From Acanthosepion lycidas (taxonomy: Eukaryota > Mollusca > Cephalopoda > Sepiida > Sepiidae): DNA of 64,000 bases. The DNA lies in contig OZ010595.1 of NCBI GenBank assembly GCA_963932145.1, forward strand, positions 74,481,590-74,545,589, read 5' to 3'. The notes below the pieces were generated by a model. The model saw only the letters and a list, made by a program, of their open reading frames with translations, was not told the origin of the DNA and did no database searches. Below are positions 44,250 to 53,595 of this stretch, piece by piece. The stretch's first letter is position 1. Each line of letters starts with the position of its first letter. Both the position numbers and the translations under genes were made by a program.

Positions 44250-45075
44250 ACCCTCATCCATAGAATATAGAATTAGTATTAACTCTGCCAACAAAGATAT
44301 ATCTTATAAACACTGTAATTTTTATATTAATGCTTTAAAATATAGTGGTTATAAATGCCCCAATATTAAATACGAAAATAATAATAATAATAATAATAAA
44401 CAGAGAAAAAATATTTAATAGGAAAATCATTTGGTACAACCCCCATTTAACCAAATGGTTAGCAGTAAGTTAGGGCAAAAACATTTTTCAAGTAATAATC
44501 CTCTTAGCAAGATTTTCAATAAAAATGTGCTAAAATTTAGTTATAGTTGTATTGATAATCTAGAAAAAATGATAAAAAACATAATAATAAAATTTTAAAT
44601 AAACACTGGAACCTAAATAAAAATAATAGAAATTCCAAAACAAACATCAATAATATTGATAATAAATTATGTAATTGTAGAAATCCCATAAATTATCCAT
44701 TGCAAACTGTTTACCAATACACCATTTCAGCTACTGAAAACCCAGATGTTAAGAAATTTTATATTGGAACCTCAAAAAACTCTTTTAAACAAAGGCGGTA
44801 TCAATATATTTTTTCTTTTAATAAGAAAGGGTACCATAACCGAACATCCCTCTTTAAATATTTTTTGTATTTAAAAGAAATCAATAAACCCCCATAGTAA
44901 AATGGAAATTATTAAAAAATAAAAACAAGAATTTGTAAGTCATTAAATGACCCATGTTCCCTGTGTCTACATGAAAAGTTGTATATTATTAAGTTTCCAA
45001 AAAATAATGATCTATTAAATCAGTGGAATGAACAAACTGTAATATGTAGGCATTGTATAATCTTTACATTAAAAT
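44250..45075 (+). pseudogene. Penelope-like element 3' half with GIY-YIG domain
   Basis: The RT end reads NPHLTKWLAVS-like codons, LGQKHFSSNNPLSKIFNKNV, LKFSYSCIDNLEKMIKNI. After a linker with CNCRNPINYPLQTVYQY comes the GIY-YIG nuclease: FYIGTSKNSFKQRRYQYIFS (YIG at 44760-44768, Arg following) and NRTSLFKYFLYLKEI. After a stop it ends SLCLHEKLYIIKFPKNNDLL and NEQTVICRH, a Cys/His-bearing end usual in this group. The first strand of the motif is ISATENPDVKK, so the nuclease is recognisable but the ORF is interrupted. AAT/ATA-rich throughout. Confidence 0.75.
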
Positions 45076-45776
45076 ATAATTAATTGAATCTTTCATTAAA
45101 AAATATATGTATTACAATTATATATCCATTATCTTATTATATATAATGGTACATATAATATTTATTTAATTCCTTGATTTTTAATTTTAATATTGCCATG
45201 TCTTATGGCTCATTGAATATAAGTATTATATTTTAAGATCAACATAATATAATGTATATAAAAATGATTTAATCATACTAGTGGGCCCTTTTAAGATGGT
45301 TCTAAAGTATATACAAAAATAATTTTTAATAAAAAATAAAATCCTAAAATTAACCTATTGTTTTATATATGTGTGTGTGTGTGTGTGTGTGATTATTTCA
45401 TTGTATCTTAAAATTATATTTCTTAACCAGAAGTAATCATAGCACATATCAAAATGACAATTATGCAAGTATGAATAACATACATACCCCAAACTTCTAA
45501 CCTATATTTTTCACTTTTCTGCTTTAGCTTAGACCTGACTTTTGTTTAGTCAAACAGGACATTCCCATAAAGTATTGAAATCTTGTTTCTCCATCCTTCT
45601 TAAACTCTTCAATAGAATACTATTCTGTTTTCAAAAGTAAATTATTTTCATCAAAATTGCCTAATATCACTTGAAACAAATTTAAAGTCCCAAAACATAG
45701 AAATTTCTGTGTTGCGATGTAAAAAATGTTTTAAATAAAAATATTATATATATATACATATATATATATATATTCA
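45076..45776. other. anonymous DNA with (GT)n and (TA)n
   Basis: GT array at 45365-45391, TA array at 45746-45774. No gene. Confidence 0.55.
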
Positions 45777-46208
45777 AAAAGATTTGGTTAAATAATTTAG
45801 ATATTGTATGTTGGTTGTGATTCTTTCTTGGTAGCCTGAGAAAATTGATTAAGAAAGATACCAAAATTTTCTTTCAAATAGTTTTTATTTTCCCAAGTAC
45901 TTTCAATCTCATCTGAAACCATCCACAGAGGGTTAAATTGTCTGTGAATATGTATTATATGTATTTCTGTAAATTCAAAACATTTCAACTGTTCATTTTA
46001 TTACATTATGAAGCATTCTAGATTTCAAACTTCACATTTTTTTTTCCCACAGTATAAGTGAATTTTAGTATTTTTCTTTGTCAATGTAGTCTAAGGCTAC
46101 CAAAAAATGAATCTGTGAACTTAAAAAGATCACAACAAAAATAAATCAACATGATTTGTCAAGTTATTTAACCAAACCTGTTTGAATGAAAATATGCTGC
46201 CAAAATAC
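45777..46208. other. anonymous DNA; start shared with 6868
   Basis: TTTGGTTAAATAATTTAGAT after the TA array matches 6870-6900. The 63-codon minus frame (45797-45988) shows no domain I know. Confidence 0.5.
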
Positions 46209-46214
46209 ACACAA

Positions 46215-46257
<43 letters not shown>
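46209..46257. repeat. (CA)n(TA)n microsatellite at a SINE 3' end
   Basis: CA run, TA run and TACATA variants directly abut the 3' end of the minus-strand SINE below. Confidence 0.9.
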
Positions 46258-46258
<1 letters not shown>

Positions 46259-46501
46259 TATGAAATGGACAAAGTCTGACAATTATTTTAAGACATTTTT
46301 ATGTTTATACATTCTTTTTTATAGATACAAATATTTAAGTAAATGCTCTGTTTATAATAAACAGTATTAACAACATTTACCGACCTGAATGTCTGAGAAA
46401 TTTTCATAGAAAATATGTGTCCTCTGACAGGAATTGAACCTGTATCCTATACGGAACTGTCATATAGCCTGACGTGCTTTTACTGATTTCACCACAGAGG
46501 A
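46258..46501 (-). repeat. SINE with a class-II-tRNA-like head
   Basis: The head, 46420-46501 read on the minus strand (82 nt), folds as a class II tRNA. A perfect 7-bp acceptor stem is formed by TCCTCTG and CAGAGGA. ACAGG-TTCAATT-CCTGT is a perfect T arm. TCC-GTATA-GGA is a long variable arm. The anticodon arm is short (GTCA/TGAC) and lacks U33, so no functional anticodon can be given. The body then reads ATTTTCTATGAAAATTTCTC, CATTCAGGTCGGTAAATG, ACTGTTTATTATAAACAG, and ends GTCCATTTCATA before the TA array. Pieces of the same body lie at 53097-53545. Confidence 0.75.
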
Positions 46502-47448
46502 GCGTTTCGGTTAGCATGGTCAATTTTACTGTTTTTAAACTACAATTTTTCATGATTTTCTCACATACATTCATATCTGCTCAATGCATGTCCAAATGTA
46601 AATAAATGATGTCAAACATTATAGGATAACAATAACAATAAAATGTTCAATTTTTCTTGAAGGGAAGTTTGTTTTATAATGTAATTTAGTGTTCATAATG
46701 CGGTATGAAATGTGTGGAGTGACTAACTTTATGATGGTCTGCCTGTTAGTGCATGGACCCGGCCTTAATGGACGCTAGTTGCCATCTCTTCATTGTGTAT
46801 GCACATGGATACATATGTAGAGATCAAATTGGCCTCTGAAATTGTTTTTGGACCCAAGATGCAAATATTTTGGCACTATTTGTTGTTTATCAAAAAAAAC
46901 CTTTTTATTGGTTATAAAATATATATAGAATTTAATTCCTATAACATCAATACTGGAAAGAGCAATAACAGCTACTGGAATTTTCCGGAAAAACTGTTTT
47001 AAGAGAAGCATTTTTTATAAATTTCAATCAAATGTAGCACTTCCTAATTAATGACTGCTGAATAACATTACCAAAAGTAAAAAAAAAATCCCTATTGTTT
47101 AGAAGTAGATGTTACAGAACATATCCAAGAATGACAGAAAAACTTATAGGTAATTATGATAGAGCAACCAGATGAAAGCCACTATTCAAACAAGCCAATG
47201 ATGACAAGGCAGAAATAACAGTGGAAAAATGACTTGGTTGAGAGATTTTTGGACTTTTCATGCCTTATCATCTTTCCTGATGATTTGAACAGTGGTCAGG
47301 TATGAATCTGAGAAAAATCCTACTCAAAATTCCTGCAGTTCAATATTAAACACTGTGTAGAGAGTAATTTGGAGCACTGGTTATTAAAGCTTCTAGAAAA
47401 ATACATATCCAGTCTGCAAGAGTGACTTCTTTCCAGTATTCAATGATA
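46502..47448. other. anonymous DNA
   Basis: No gene or recognised repeat. Confidence 0.5.
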
Positions 47449-47550
47449 TTAGGTTGGTGCAAGAATAATGACGTAATAATGTCGTTTTAGACATTAAAAA
47501 ATACGTCAAAAAAACGACATTATTACGTCATTATTTTTGCACCGACCTAA
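47449..47550. mobile_element. palindromic mariner-type MITE (102 bp)
   Basis: TTAGGTTGGTGCAAGAATAA with TGACGTAATAATGTCG inside, mirrored at the right end, TA on both sides. Same class as 25097. Confidence 0.92.
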
Positions 47551-47559
47551 TATAATTAT

Positions 47560-48435
47560 TATAATAAAAGCAGTATTATATTTCAGTTTTTTATACTCAA
47601 GTTCACCTAAAACAAGGCTGGAGAGCCACTCAAGTAAAGTCTTACTGTGGAATAATTGGCCACAGTTAAGTGCAATTGACAAAATTCTCAACAAACAGAA
47701 GTGACAAAGTTCTCAATAAACTATATACACTATTTACATTGTTCAGACTGTTGTCCTCATCTTTATTGTCATATTCATGACTTTTCGGCCGTTGTACACT
47801 TCGGCCTTCTTCAGGTGATTGGAATTTCAAACTCAACCCTTTATTTCATCCAACAGGGTAGTTTGTTCTAGTGCCACGTGCCATGCCTCTTCTGGACGTC
47901 ACAGTTATCTCCCTTTAACTCAACTCTCCAAGTTTTTGTTCACCACTGCAGTAACCAGGTATTGACCTCACATCACTTTGGGTCAAGTCACTGACTGTGA
48001 ATATGTTAATAAAGATGAGGACAACAGTCTGAACAATGTAAATAATTACAATAACCCGTCTCAGAAATATAGAGATATTCTAAATAAACAATAAGAAAAG
48101 CAAGAAAAAGAAGAGTGCAATATAATACTAAGCAAGCAATATATATGTAAGTCAAAACTAGGTACAGCTGCAGTAGTAAGGCAAAAAGATCACAAAGTAA
48201 GAATTGTACTCACATGCAAAATGGATACAGTTAAGTGGTTACAGCATTCTGACTTCAAGACAAGAAAGAACAAAATCATGATGAATTAGACCAAGAATTG
48301 ATTATATTGGTTAGGAAGAAATCACAGCAGGCCTCTGTGAGATTTGTCTATAAATATGGGAGGAGAATGTTCTTCACAGCCATTTCCAAAGGTTGAAACC
48401 AACAGTTACTGTTAAAATGCTAATGGTGAATGAGA
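47560..48435. repeat. dispersed repeat D, copy 2, split by family C
   Basis: GCAATTGACAAAATTCTCAA, CAACAAACAGAAGTGACAAA match 31240-31280. The match resumes after 48075 with AATAAACAATAAGAAAAGC, GCATTCTGACTTCAAGACA and ATTTGTCTATAAAT. The 350-bp interruption is a family C element. Confidence 0.8.
47718..48075. repeat. family C foldback inserted in repeat D
   Basis: Arms: TTGTTCAGACTGTTGTCCTC at 47738 and AGGACAACAGTCTGAACAA at about 48017. Body on the minus strand includes AGTTGAGTTAAAGGGAGAT and GGCATGGCACGTGGC. Short AATAAAC repeats flank the insertion, consistent with a target duplication. Confidence 0.8.
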
Positions 48436-48660
48436 TTATTTACATTATCTAGAGTGTTGTCCTCATCTTTATTGCCATATTCATGATGTTTCAGCCATTG
48501 TACACTCTGGCCTTCTTCAGGTAGCCAGACATTGAACTCACAACTCAAGTCACTGGATCCAACCAACGCTTTTATCCACTTGTGTTAGGACACATGGCCC
48601 AATGGATGAAAGTGTTGGTTGGATCCAGTAACTTGACCCAAAGAAAATAAGAAAGATAAT
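48436..48660 (-). repeat. family C, partial copy
   Basis: Left arm (TGTTGTCCTCATCTTTATTG, CATTGTACACTCTGGCCTTC) followed by the tRNA-like segment, present first on the minus strand and then as a short plus-strand duplicate (CCAATGGATGAAAGTGTTGG). Confidence 0.7.
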
Positions 48661-49005
48661 GATTGATACTTGATTTGAAGAAGTTAGTTCAGACCTTTAT
48701 AGCTAGGATATATGATGCTATGTCCAAGGAGTCAAATCACTTTCATTTCATTTGCTTAGACAGCTTTTTCCCAAGAACTGCAACTCTGTGGAACAGACTC
48801 CCACTTAGATGCTTTCCTGAACGCTATACTGTTATCCTCTTTAAATGAAGACCCAGTCATTACTTATTCTACTTACCTAATATAATCTTCACTTCCTGCC
48901 ACTTTCCCTTACATTTATATAACACCTTATTTAGTAACCCTCAACCTTGAGTGACTCTTGAGCCTCATATTGGGTGAAATTTCCAAAGTTTTTTTGATGA
49001 AAGCA
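48661..49005 (+). pseudogene. LINE 3' fragment, second subfamily
   Basis: CLDSFFPRTATLWNRLPLRC, FPERYTVILFK near 48750-48847 is the end of the LINE reverse transcriptase. Its 3' untranslated end (GAGTGACTCTTGAGCC, GGGTGAAATTTCC) follows. Confidence 0.75.
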
Positions 49006-49552
49006 ACACCATATATTTTGCATATAAGGCCATAAAAAAAGAGTTTTATAAATGAAAAAGTTTTACTTGGATTTTTTTTTTTTTTTTTTGTAATCAACAT
49101 GATATGATATGATTAAGAACAAAAGAGAAATGTGACATCTGCAAAGTTTGGAGACCTCTGCTTTACTGAAAAAAAAATGACAAGAGAATGATTGGCCCCA
49201 AAAAAGTATTAAGACATTTTCAAGGTCATGTCTATTTGATATGAATCTTATTGATCATGTCTGAGCCATTTTGGTTTGAGTTGTAAGGAAAATGTTCCAA
49301 AAAACATAAGCAGGCAAAAGATGGACTTTGTACTTTGAATTGAGCTTGGTAAGATATTCCAGAAAAGAATATTGCAACTCTGATAAAAAAAACAAAAAAA
49401 AAGACTACCTAAAAGAATTTTAAAAATCAACTTTTAAATTTGATCATGGCGAGTTTGTCAAATATAATTTGAACATTTTTGATTTGGTAAGATTATTGAA
49501 TAACAGCTATTATTTGAAAATAGAGGTGCTTACTTTTTGTTTGCACATGAAC
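49006..49552. other. anonymous DNA
   Basis: T-run at about 49071-49090; no gene. Confidence 0.5.
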
Positions 49553-49563
49553 ACACACACACG

Positions 49564-49631
<68 letters not shown>
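49553..49631. repeat. (CA)n(TA)n microsatellite
   Basis: CA run then a long TA run. Confidence 0.95.
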
Positions 49632-49632
<1 letters not shown>

Positions 49633-50208
49633 TGTCCCTAAAGTCTGGGGACGTAAGTAAAAATGCTTATTTCAGAGAAATCAAATTTTCAAGAATATTT
49701 TATTGAATTGGAATATTAACAAATAATATCTTCAATATTTGTGATGCAAAGATTGATGCACTTTGCAAGATTCGTGTGAATTCAATGCAATAACTTCATA
49801 TTGCCATCAATTTCACCACATTTGCTCTTTACAATTTCAATCAAGTGGGATTGCATTTGTGATTTTCTTTGAGTACACCGTCTCCTTTAGCATACACCAG
49901 AAAAAGAAGTCAATTCTTTCTTTCAACAAAACCATGTTTAACCTGTGGAGGTAAAAAATATATAATTAATGAGATTTCTTATACATTATTTACATTATTC
50001 GGACTGCTGTCCTCATCTTTGTCAGTATATTTATTACAACATTTTGGCCATTGTATGCTCCTGCCTTCTTCAGGTGGTTGGAATGTCAAACTTAACCCTT
50101 TATTTCGCTCACTGGGGTAGACTGTAATAATGTAAATAATGTACATAATACCTCATCTCAGAAATATAGAGAGATTTCTTATGTGTCCAAAATTTATGGA
50201 CACTGTAT
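49632..50208 (-). pseudogene. mariner-type element with transposase remnant and nested family C
   Basis: The left end GGTGTCCCTAAAGTCTGGGG faces ATTTATGGACACTGTA at about 50195-50208 as a terminal inverted repeat. On the minus strand the codons IDFFFWCMLKETVYSKKITN (about 49850-49910) match the D-F-F-L-W-G-x-L-K-x-x-V-Y block at the C-terminus of Tc1/mariner-superfamily transposases. Most of the transposase is deleted. A family C foldback sits at 49985-50168 (ACTGCTGTCCTCATCTTTG, GTATGCTCCTGCCTTCTTC). Confidence 0.7.
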
Positions 50209-50214
50209 ATAAGG

Positions 50215-50960
50215 CTTCTTCTTATTGATGTGTGCATTCATGGCCCTCCACTACATCTTTTTTGTAGCCCTTAGTCTGTCTTTTTGCTATATCTCCTAAT
50301 CCCTGTTTTGCTAACCATTTATAGAGGCTCATTAGGTAAATTATGTGCTTTTTTTCCTCTGTCTGACTTGCCTCCAATATGTCTTATGAGTGTCAAATTT
50401 TCCATATCTTCTTTTCTGATTATGTGTCCTAGAAATTTCAACTCTCTTTCTGATTCTAAGTATAAATGTCCTTTTTGTTTCTATTTTCTTTAAAACTTCC
50501 TCATTTTCTTACATGCTCCATCTTTGGTATTCTCAGCATCTTTCTGAAAAATCAAATTTCTGTTGTTTCCAGTTTTCTCTTCATATGTGAGGAAATTTTA
50601 CAGCATTCACTACCATATAGGAAAGTTGATATTACATAACATTTTAGCAGTCATCTTTGTTTCTAACAGAATTTACCCATTTCTTAATACTTTGTTTAGT
50701 TTTGGGGAAGCATCTTTGCTATTCTAATGCACCTTCAGATTTTGGTATCACATCCTCATTTAAAACACTTCCCAGATATTTAAACTTCTGTGTTTTTTGA
50801 TTCTGACATCTCCAATTCGTAACTTGCATCTCAGCCTTTTTATCTTGTAGACAACTGTACATACTATCTTCTTACAATTGATAGTTAGTCTTTTCTTCTT
50901 GCTTTCCTTTACTTTACTTCTAGTGCCATCTGTGCATTTTTATTCTTAAAATTGTGCTCA
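50215..50960 (-). pseudogene. RTE-like LINE C-terminal fragment
   Basis: Read on the minus strand it parallels 24110-25030: codons for SINCKKIVCTVVYK, LRIGDVRIK, FKYLGSVLN, then LLETKMTAKML, then F-L-G-H-I-I-R-K near 50425 and the tail near 50250. All in broken frames. Confidence 0.7.
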
Positions 50961-51084
50961 AAGATAATAAATCCTAATAGGATCTCTAGTTCGGTTAGGA
51001 TAATTTTGGTGTAAAGGTTGAATAAAACTGTCTTCTCATGGTATTTAAGCATATAAAAGACAAATTAAGGAATCTTCTTCTTTT

Positions 51085-51690
51085 ATGTGCTGTCTCCCTT
51101 AAGAACATAGGCGATCATGGCCCACCACATCTTTCTGTCTTTTGTAGCTCTTAATAAGTTTTGTCTTTTTGTTATTTCTCCCAAACCCTGTTCCACCATC
51201 TATTTGTTCATGCTCATCAAGTATGGTATTCAGTGCTTTCCTCTGTCCCTCAATCTGTCCTATGAGTATCAGGTTTTCCAAGCCCACTTTCTACATTTTG
51301 TGCCCCAGAAACCTCAACTGCCTCTTCCTGATGTTAAGTATAAGCTTCCTTTTCATTTCCATTCTCTCCAAAATCTTGTTGCTCATATGTTCAGCCCAAG
51401 TTATCCTCAGCATCTTTCTGTAGAATTACATTTCTGTTGTTTCAAGGCACTTCTTCATCTTTGGGAAGATTGTCCAGCATTTGCTGCCATACAGGAGAAC
51501 AGATATCACATAACAGTTCAGTACTCTTCTCTTTGTTTCTAATGAAATTTTTCTGTTTCTTAATACTCTGTTTAGCTTTTGGAATGCATGTTTGGCCATC
51601 CCAATACATCTTCGGATCTCAGTGTCACATTTTCCATTCTCTGTTAGAAAACTTCCCAGATTCACAGGCAACTTTCATTGGTTAAAATTA
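51085..51690 (-). pseudogene. RTE-like LINE C-terminal fragment
   Basis: NLGSFLTENGKCDTEIRRCI, GMAKHAFQKLNRVLRNRKIS, LETKRRVLNCYVISVLLYGS and KCWTIFPKMKKCLETTEM form an 81-codon frame (51426-51671). MGLENLILIGQIEGQRKALN continues at 51285. Better preserved than the neighbour at 50215. Confidence 0.85.
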
Positions 51691-51771
51691 TATTGAGTGC
51701 ATTAATAAACTCATAAAAGATCTTTTGACTAGCGTAGCTGGCCTATACTGTTATTATAATTTGGCCATTTA

Positions 51772-51782
51772 CACATACACAG

Positions 51783-51844
<62 letters not shown>
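51772..51844. repeat. (CA)n(TA)n microsatellite
   Basis: CA run then TA run. Confidence 0.95.
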
Positions 51845-51850
<6 letters not shown>

Positions 51851-52084
51851 AAATATGACCCTAGTCTTAGATTCACTGTTGACAAATGCAAGATTAGTGC
51901 ACTCTTAATTTTTCTCTGCTGGTTAGACTAGTATTTCTTAAATCACAACCATGCTCAAATGTATTATAATGAATCACTGGTGTGTTTAGATTGTTGTTAT
52001 ACAGGATATCTCTGCGGTGTTCACATAAACTTTGTTTTATGTTTCTGGATGTTTCACCAATGTACATTGATTAAAAATGTTCTA
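51845..52084. other. anonymous DNA
   Basis: Nothing recognised. Confidence 0.5.
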
Positions 52085-52087
52085 CAC

Positions 52088-52154
<67 letters not shown>

Positions 52155-52240
52155 AATTCTAAGGAGCTAGGCAAACCTACCTAGGTTTCACTTAAATGGA
52201 TTTTTGGTAGGTTTGACTAGCTCCTTAGGATTATCTTAGG
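52085..52240. repeat. (CA)n(TA)n followed by a foldback
   Basis: Microsatellite at 52085-52150. 52151-52240 is an imperfect palindrome (ATTCTAAGGAGCTAGG against CTAGCTCCTTAGGAT, AAACCTACC against GGTAGGTTT), related to the foldback at 7585. Confidence 0.7.
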
Positions 52241-52344
52241 TTTTGCTCTGCTTAGTGTATTGAGCACTTTACGTAGTTGTCTTTTTACTCGTTTTTTTTT
52301 TTTTTTTTTTCTTTGGACTTGGAGCTTGAACACTGGATGATTTT

Positions 52345-52480
52345 TTTTCTGTAACGACATCACCTCTTACATCTGGCCACCTAACTTCCCAAACTGTCAC
52401 CCCCCTTGATTATTATGTGTGGGGTGCAATTGAACAAGAGACCAACAAAACTCCTTGTAATGCCAAAGATGAAAATAGGG
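52345..52480 (+). pseudogene. mariner-like transposase fragment
   Basis: NDITSYIWPPNFPNCHP, then past a frameshift DYYVWGAIEQETNKTPCNAK: the same C-terminal catalytic block as 32640-33250. Confidence 0.75.
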
Positions 52481-52700
52481 CACATTGACATGGTGTATTG
52501 GTTAGCAGGCTTATCTTATGGCTGAGTAGTGAGTTCCAGCCACACTGGGTGCTCCAAACTTTAAGCTTTATGCCACATCCTTTGTACACTTAAACATGGT
52601 GTAATGGTTAACAAGCTTGTCTTGCCATACCATTTACTACTGAGTAGTTCAATCCACACAAGGTGCTCCATACATCAACCTCGTGCCACATCTAAAATTT
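52481..52700 (+). repeat. tandem pair of tRNA-like units, about 107 bp each
   Basis: ACATGGTGTATTGGTTAGCA with AGTGAGTTCCAGCCACAC, and ACATGGTGTAATGGTTAACA with GAGTAGTTCAATCCACAC, have A-box- and B-box-like spacing. Each is followed by GGGTGCTCCA or AGGTGCTCCA and TGCCACATC. They look like a SINE dimer or duplicated SINE head of another family. Confidence 0.55.
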
Positions 52701-52736
52701 GCTAAGTAAATCACTAGAGATATGCAAATATCCAGT

Positions 52737-52737
<1 letters not shown>

Positions 52738-52804
<67 letters not shown>

Positions 52805-52836
52805 ATATATATGTGTGTGTGTATGTATATATATAT
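52738..52836. repeat. (TA)n/(GT)n microsatellite
   Basis: Long TA array passing into GT and mixed TATG units. Confidence 0.95.
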
Positions 52837-52839
52837 CTT

Positions 52840-53075
52840 AATTTTATACTCCAATAGCTTGCAGTTTCCATCTGAGGAACTCCTTTCCTCTTACTTGCTT
52901 ACCTGATAGCTATAATCTCCAACTATTCAAATGCAATGTCAATCGACATCTCCAGATGCCCTGATCTATTTCCTATCCTTTCCTCTTTCATGCCTCTTTA
53001 CTCTTGCTCCCACTTTCTGTAACCCCTTGCATGCTAGTGGAACTCCTACCTTGCTTGTGGTGAAAACTTTAAATA
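52840..53075 (+). pseudogene. LINE 3'-end fragment
   Basis: CTATAATCTCCAACTATTCA, AATGCAATGTCAATCGACAT and CTCCAGATGCCCTGATC are nearly the same as 21075-21135, followed by the 3' untranslated end. No poly(A); a TA array follows directly. Confidence 0.8.
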
Positions 53076-53096
53076 TATATATATATATATATATTA

Positions 53097-53228
53097 TGAA
53101 ATGGACAAAGTCTGGCAATTATTTTAAGACATTTTTACTGGCCTGAATGTCTGAGAAATTTTCACAGAAAATATTTGTCCTTCGTCAGGCCGGTAAATGT
53201 TGTTTAATACTGTTTATTATAAACAAAG
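53097..53228. repeat. class-II-tRNA SINE body, inverted pair (left part)
   Basis: 53097-53170 is the minus-oriented body end (ATGAAATGGACAAAGTCTGG, CTGAATGTCTGAGAAATTTT). 53185-53228 is the same body in plus orientation (GGCCGGTAAATGTTG, ACTGTTTATTATAAACAAAG). The plus copy resumes at 53522 with AATGTATAAACATAAAAATG. Confidence 0.7.
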
Positions 53229-53517
53229 CATTTAAAGAATACCCGCTCGGCCCGGTGGCTAGGATCAAAGTGTAGTATCTGCGCTTTGTGAGCTGCCAGG
53301 TCGGGTGTCTGTCAAACTCTCTGCTTGCAGAGAGGAACCCGGACGAAGCTCTGCCAAAGGGTAGGGTTTCGTTGGGGGAGGTTGACGGATCTGGCCTGCC
53401 TTGACGGGTTTGGACGGTTATTTATTTTTGGCTGGGCCTATGGGCTCGGAGATACCCACATTAAAAAGGCCTTGTGCCACATTCGATCCCCGTGGGTGGA
53501 TTGATAAATACCATCTA
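53229..53517 (+). repeat. U2-snRNA-derived SINE-like insertion
   Basis: A GC-rich unit breaks the SINE body. Its start, CTCGGCCCGGTGGCTAGGAT then CAAAGTGTAGTATCTG, follows the 5' end of U2 snRNA (C-T-C-G-G-C-C, four loop bases, G-G-C-T-A-A-G-A-T-C-A-A-G-T-G-T-A-G-T-A-T-C-T-G), with one loop changed and one A inserted. Similarity stops soon after (GCGCTTTGTGAG). The rest (GGAACCCGGACGAAGC, GGGGGAGGTTGACGGATC, ATTCGATCCCCGTGG) is unrelated to U2 and ends GATAAATACC. AAAGAAT occurs just before and just after. The composition contrasts sharply with the flanks, so it is probably a recent insertion. Confidence 0.7.
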
Positions 53518-53548
53518 TAAAAAGAATGTATAAACATAAAAATGTGTT

Positions 53549-53590
<42 letters not shown>

Positions 53591-53595
53591 TATAA
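53549..53595. repeat. (TA)n microsatellite
   Basis: TA arrays with one TG variant. Confidence 0.9.

Noticed and set aside
46420..46501. Functional tRNA gene
   Set aside because: The anticodon arm is defective, there is no pol III terminator right after it, and the head continues into a SINE body found elsewhere.
49763..50120. Two plus-strand ORFs
   Set aside because: Antisense of mariner sequence running into a family C foldback.
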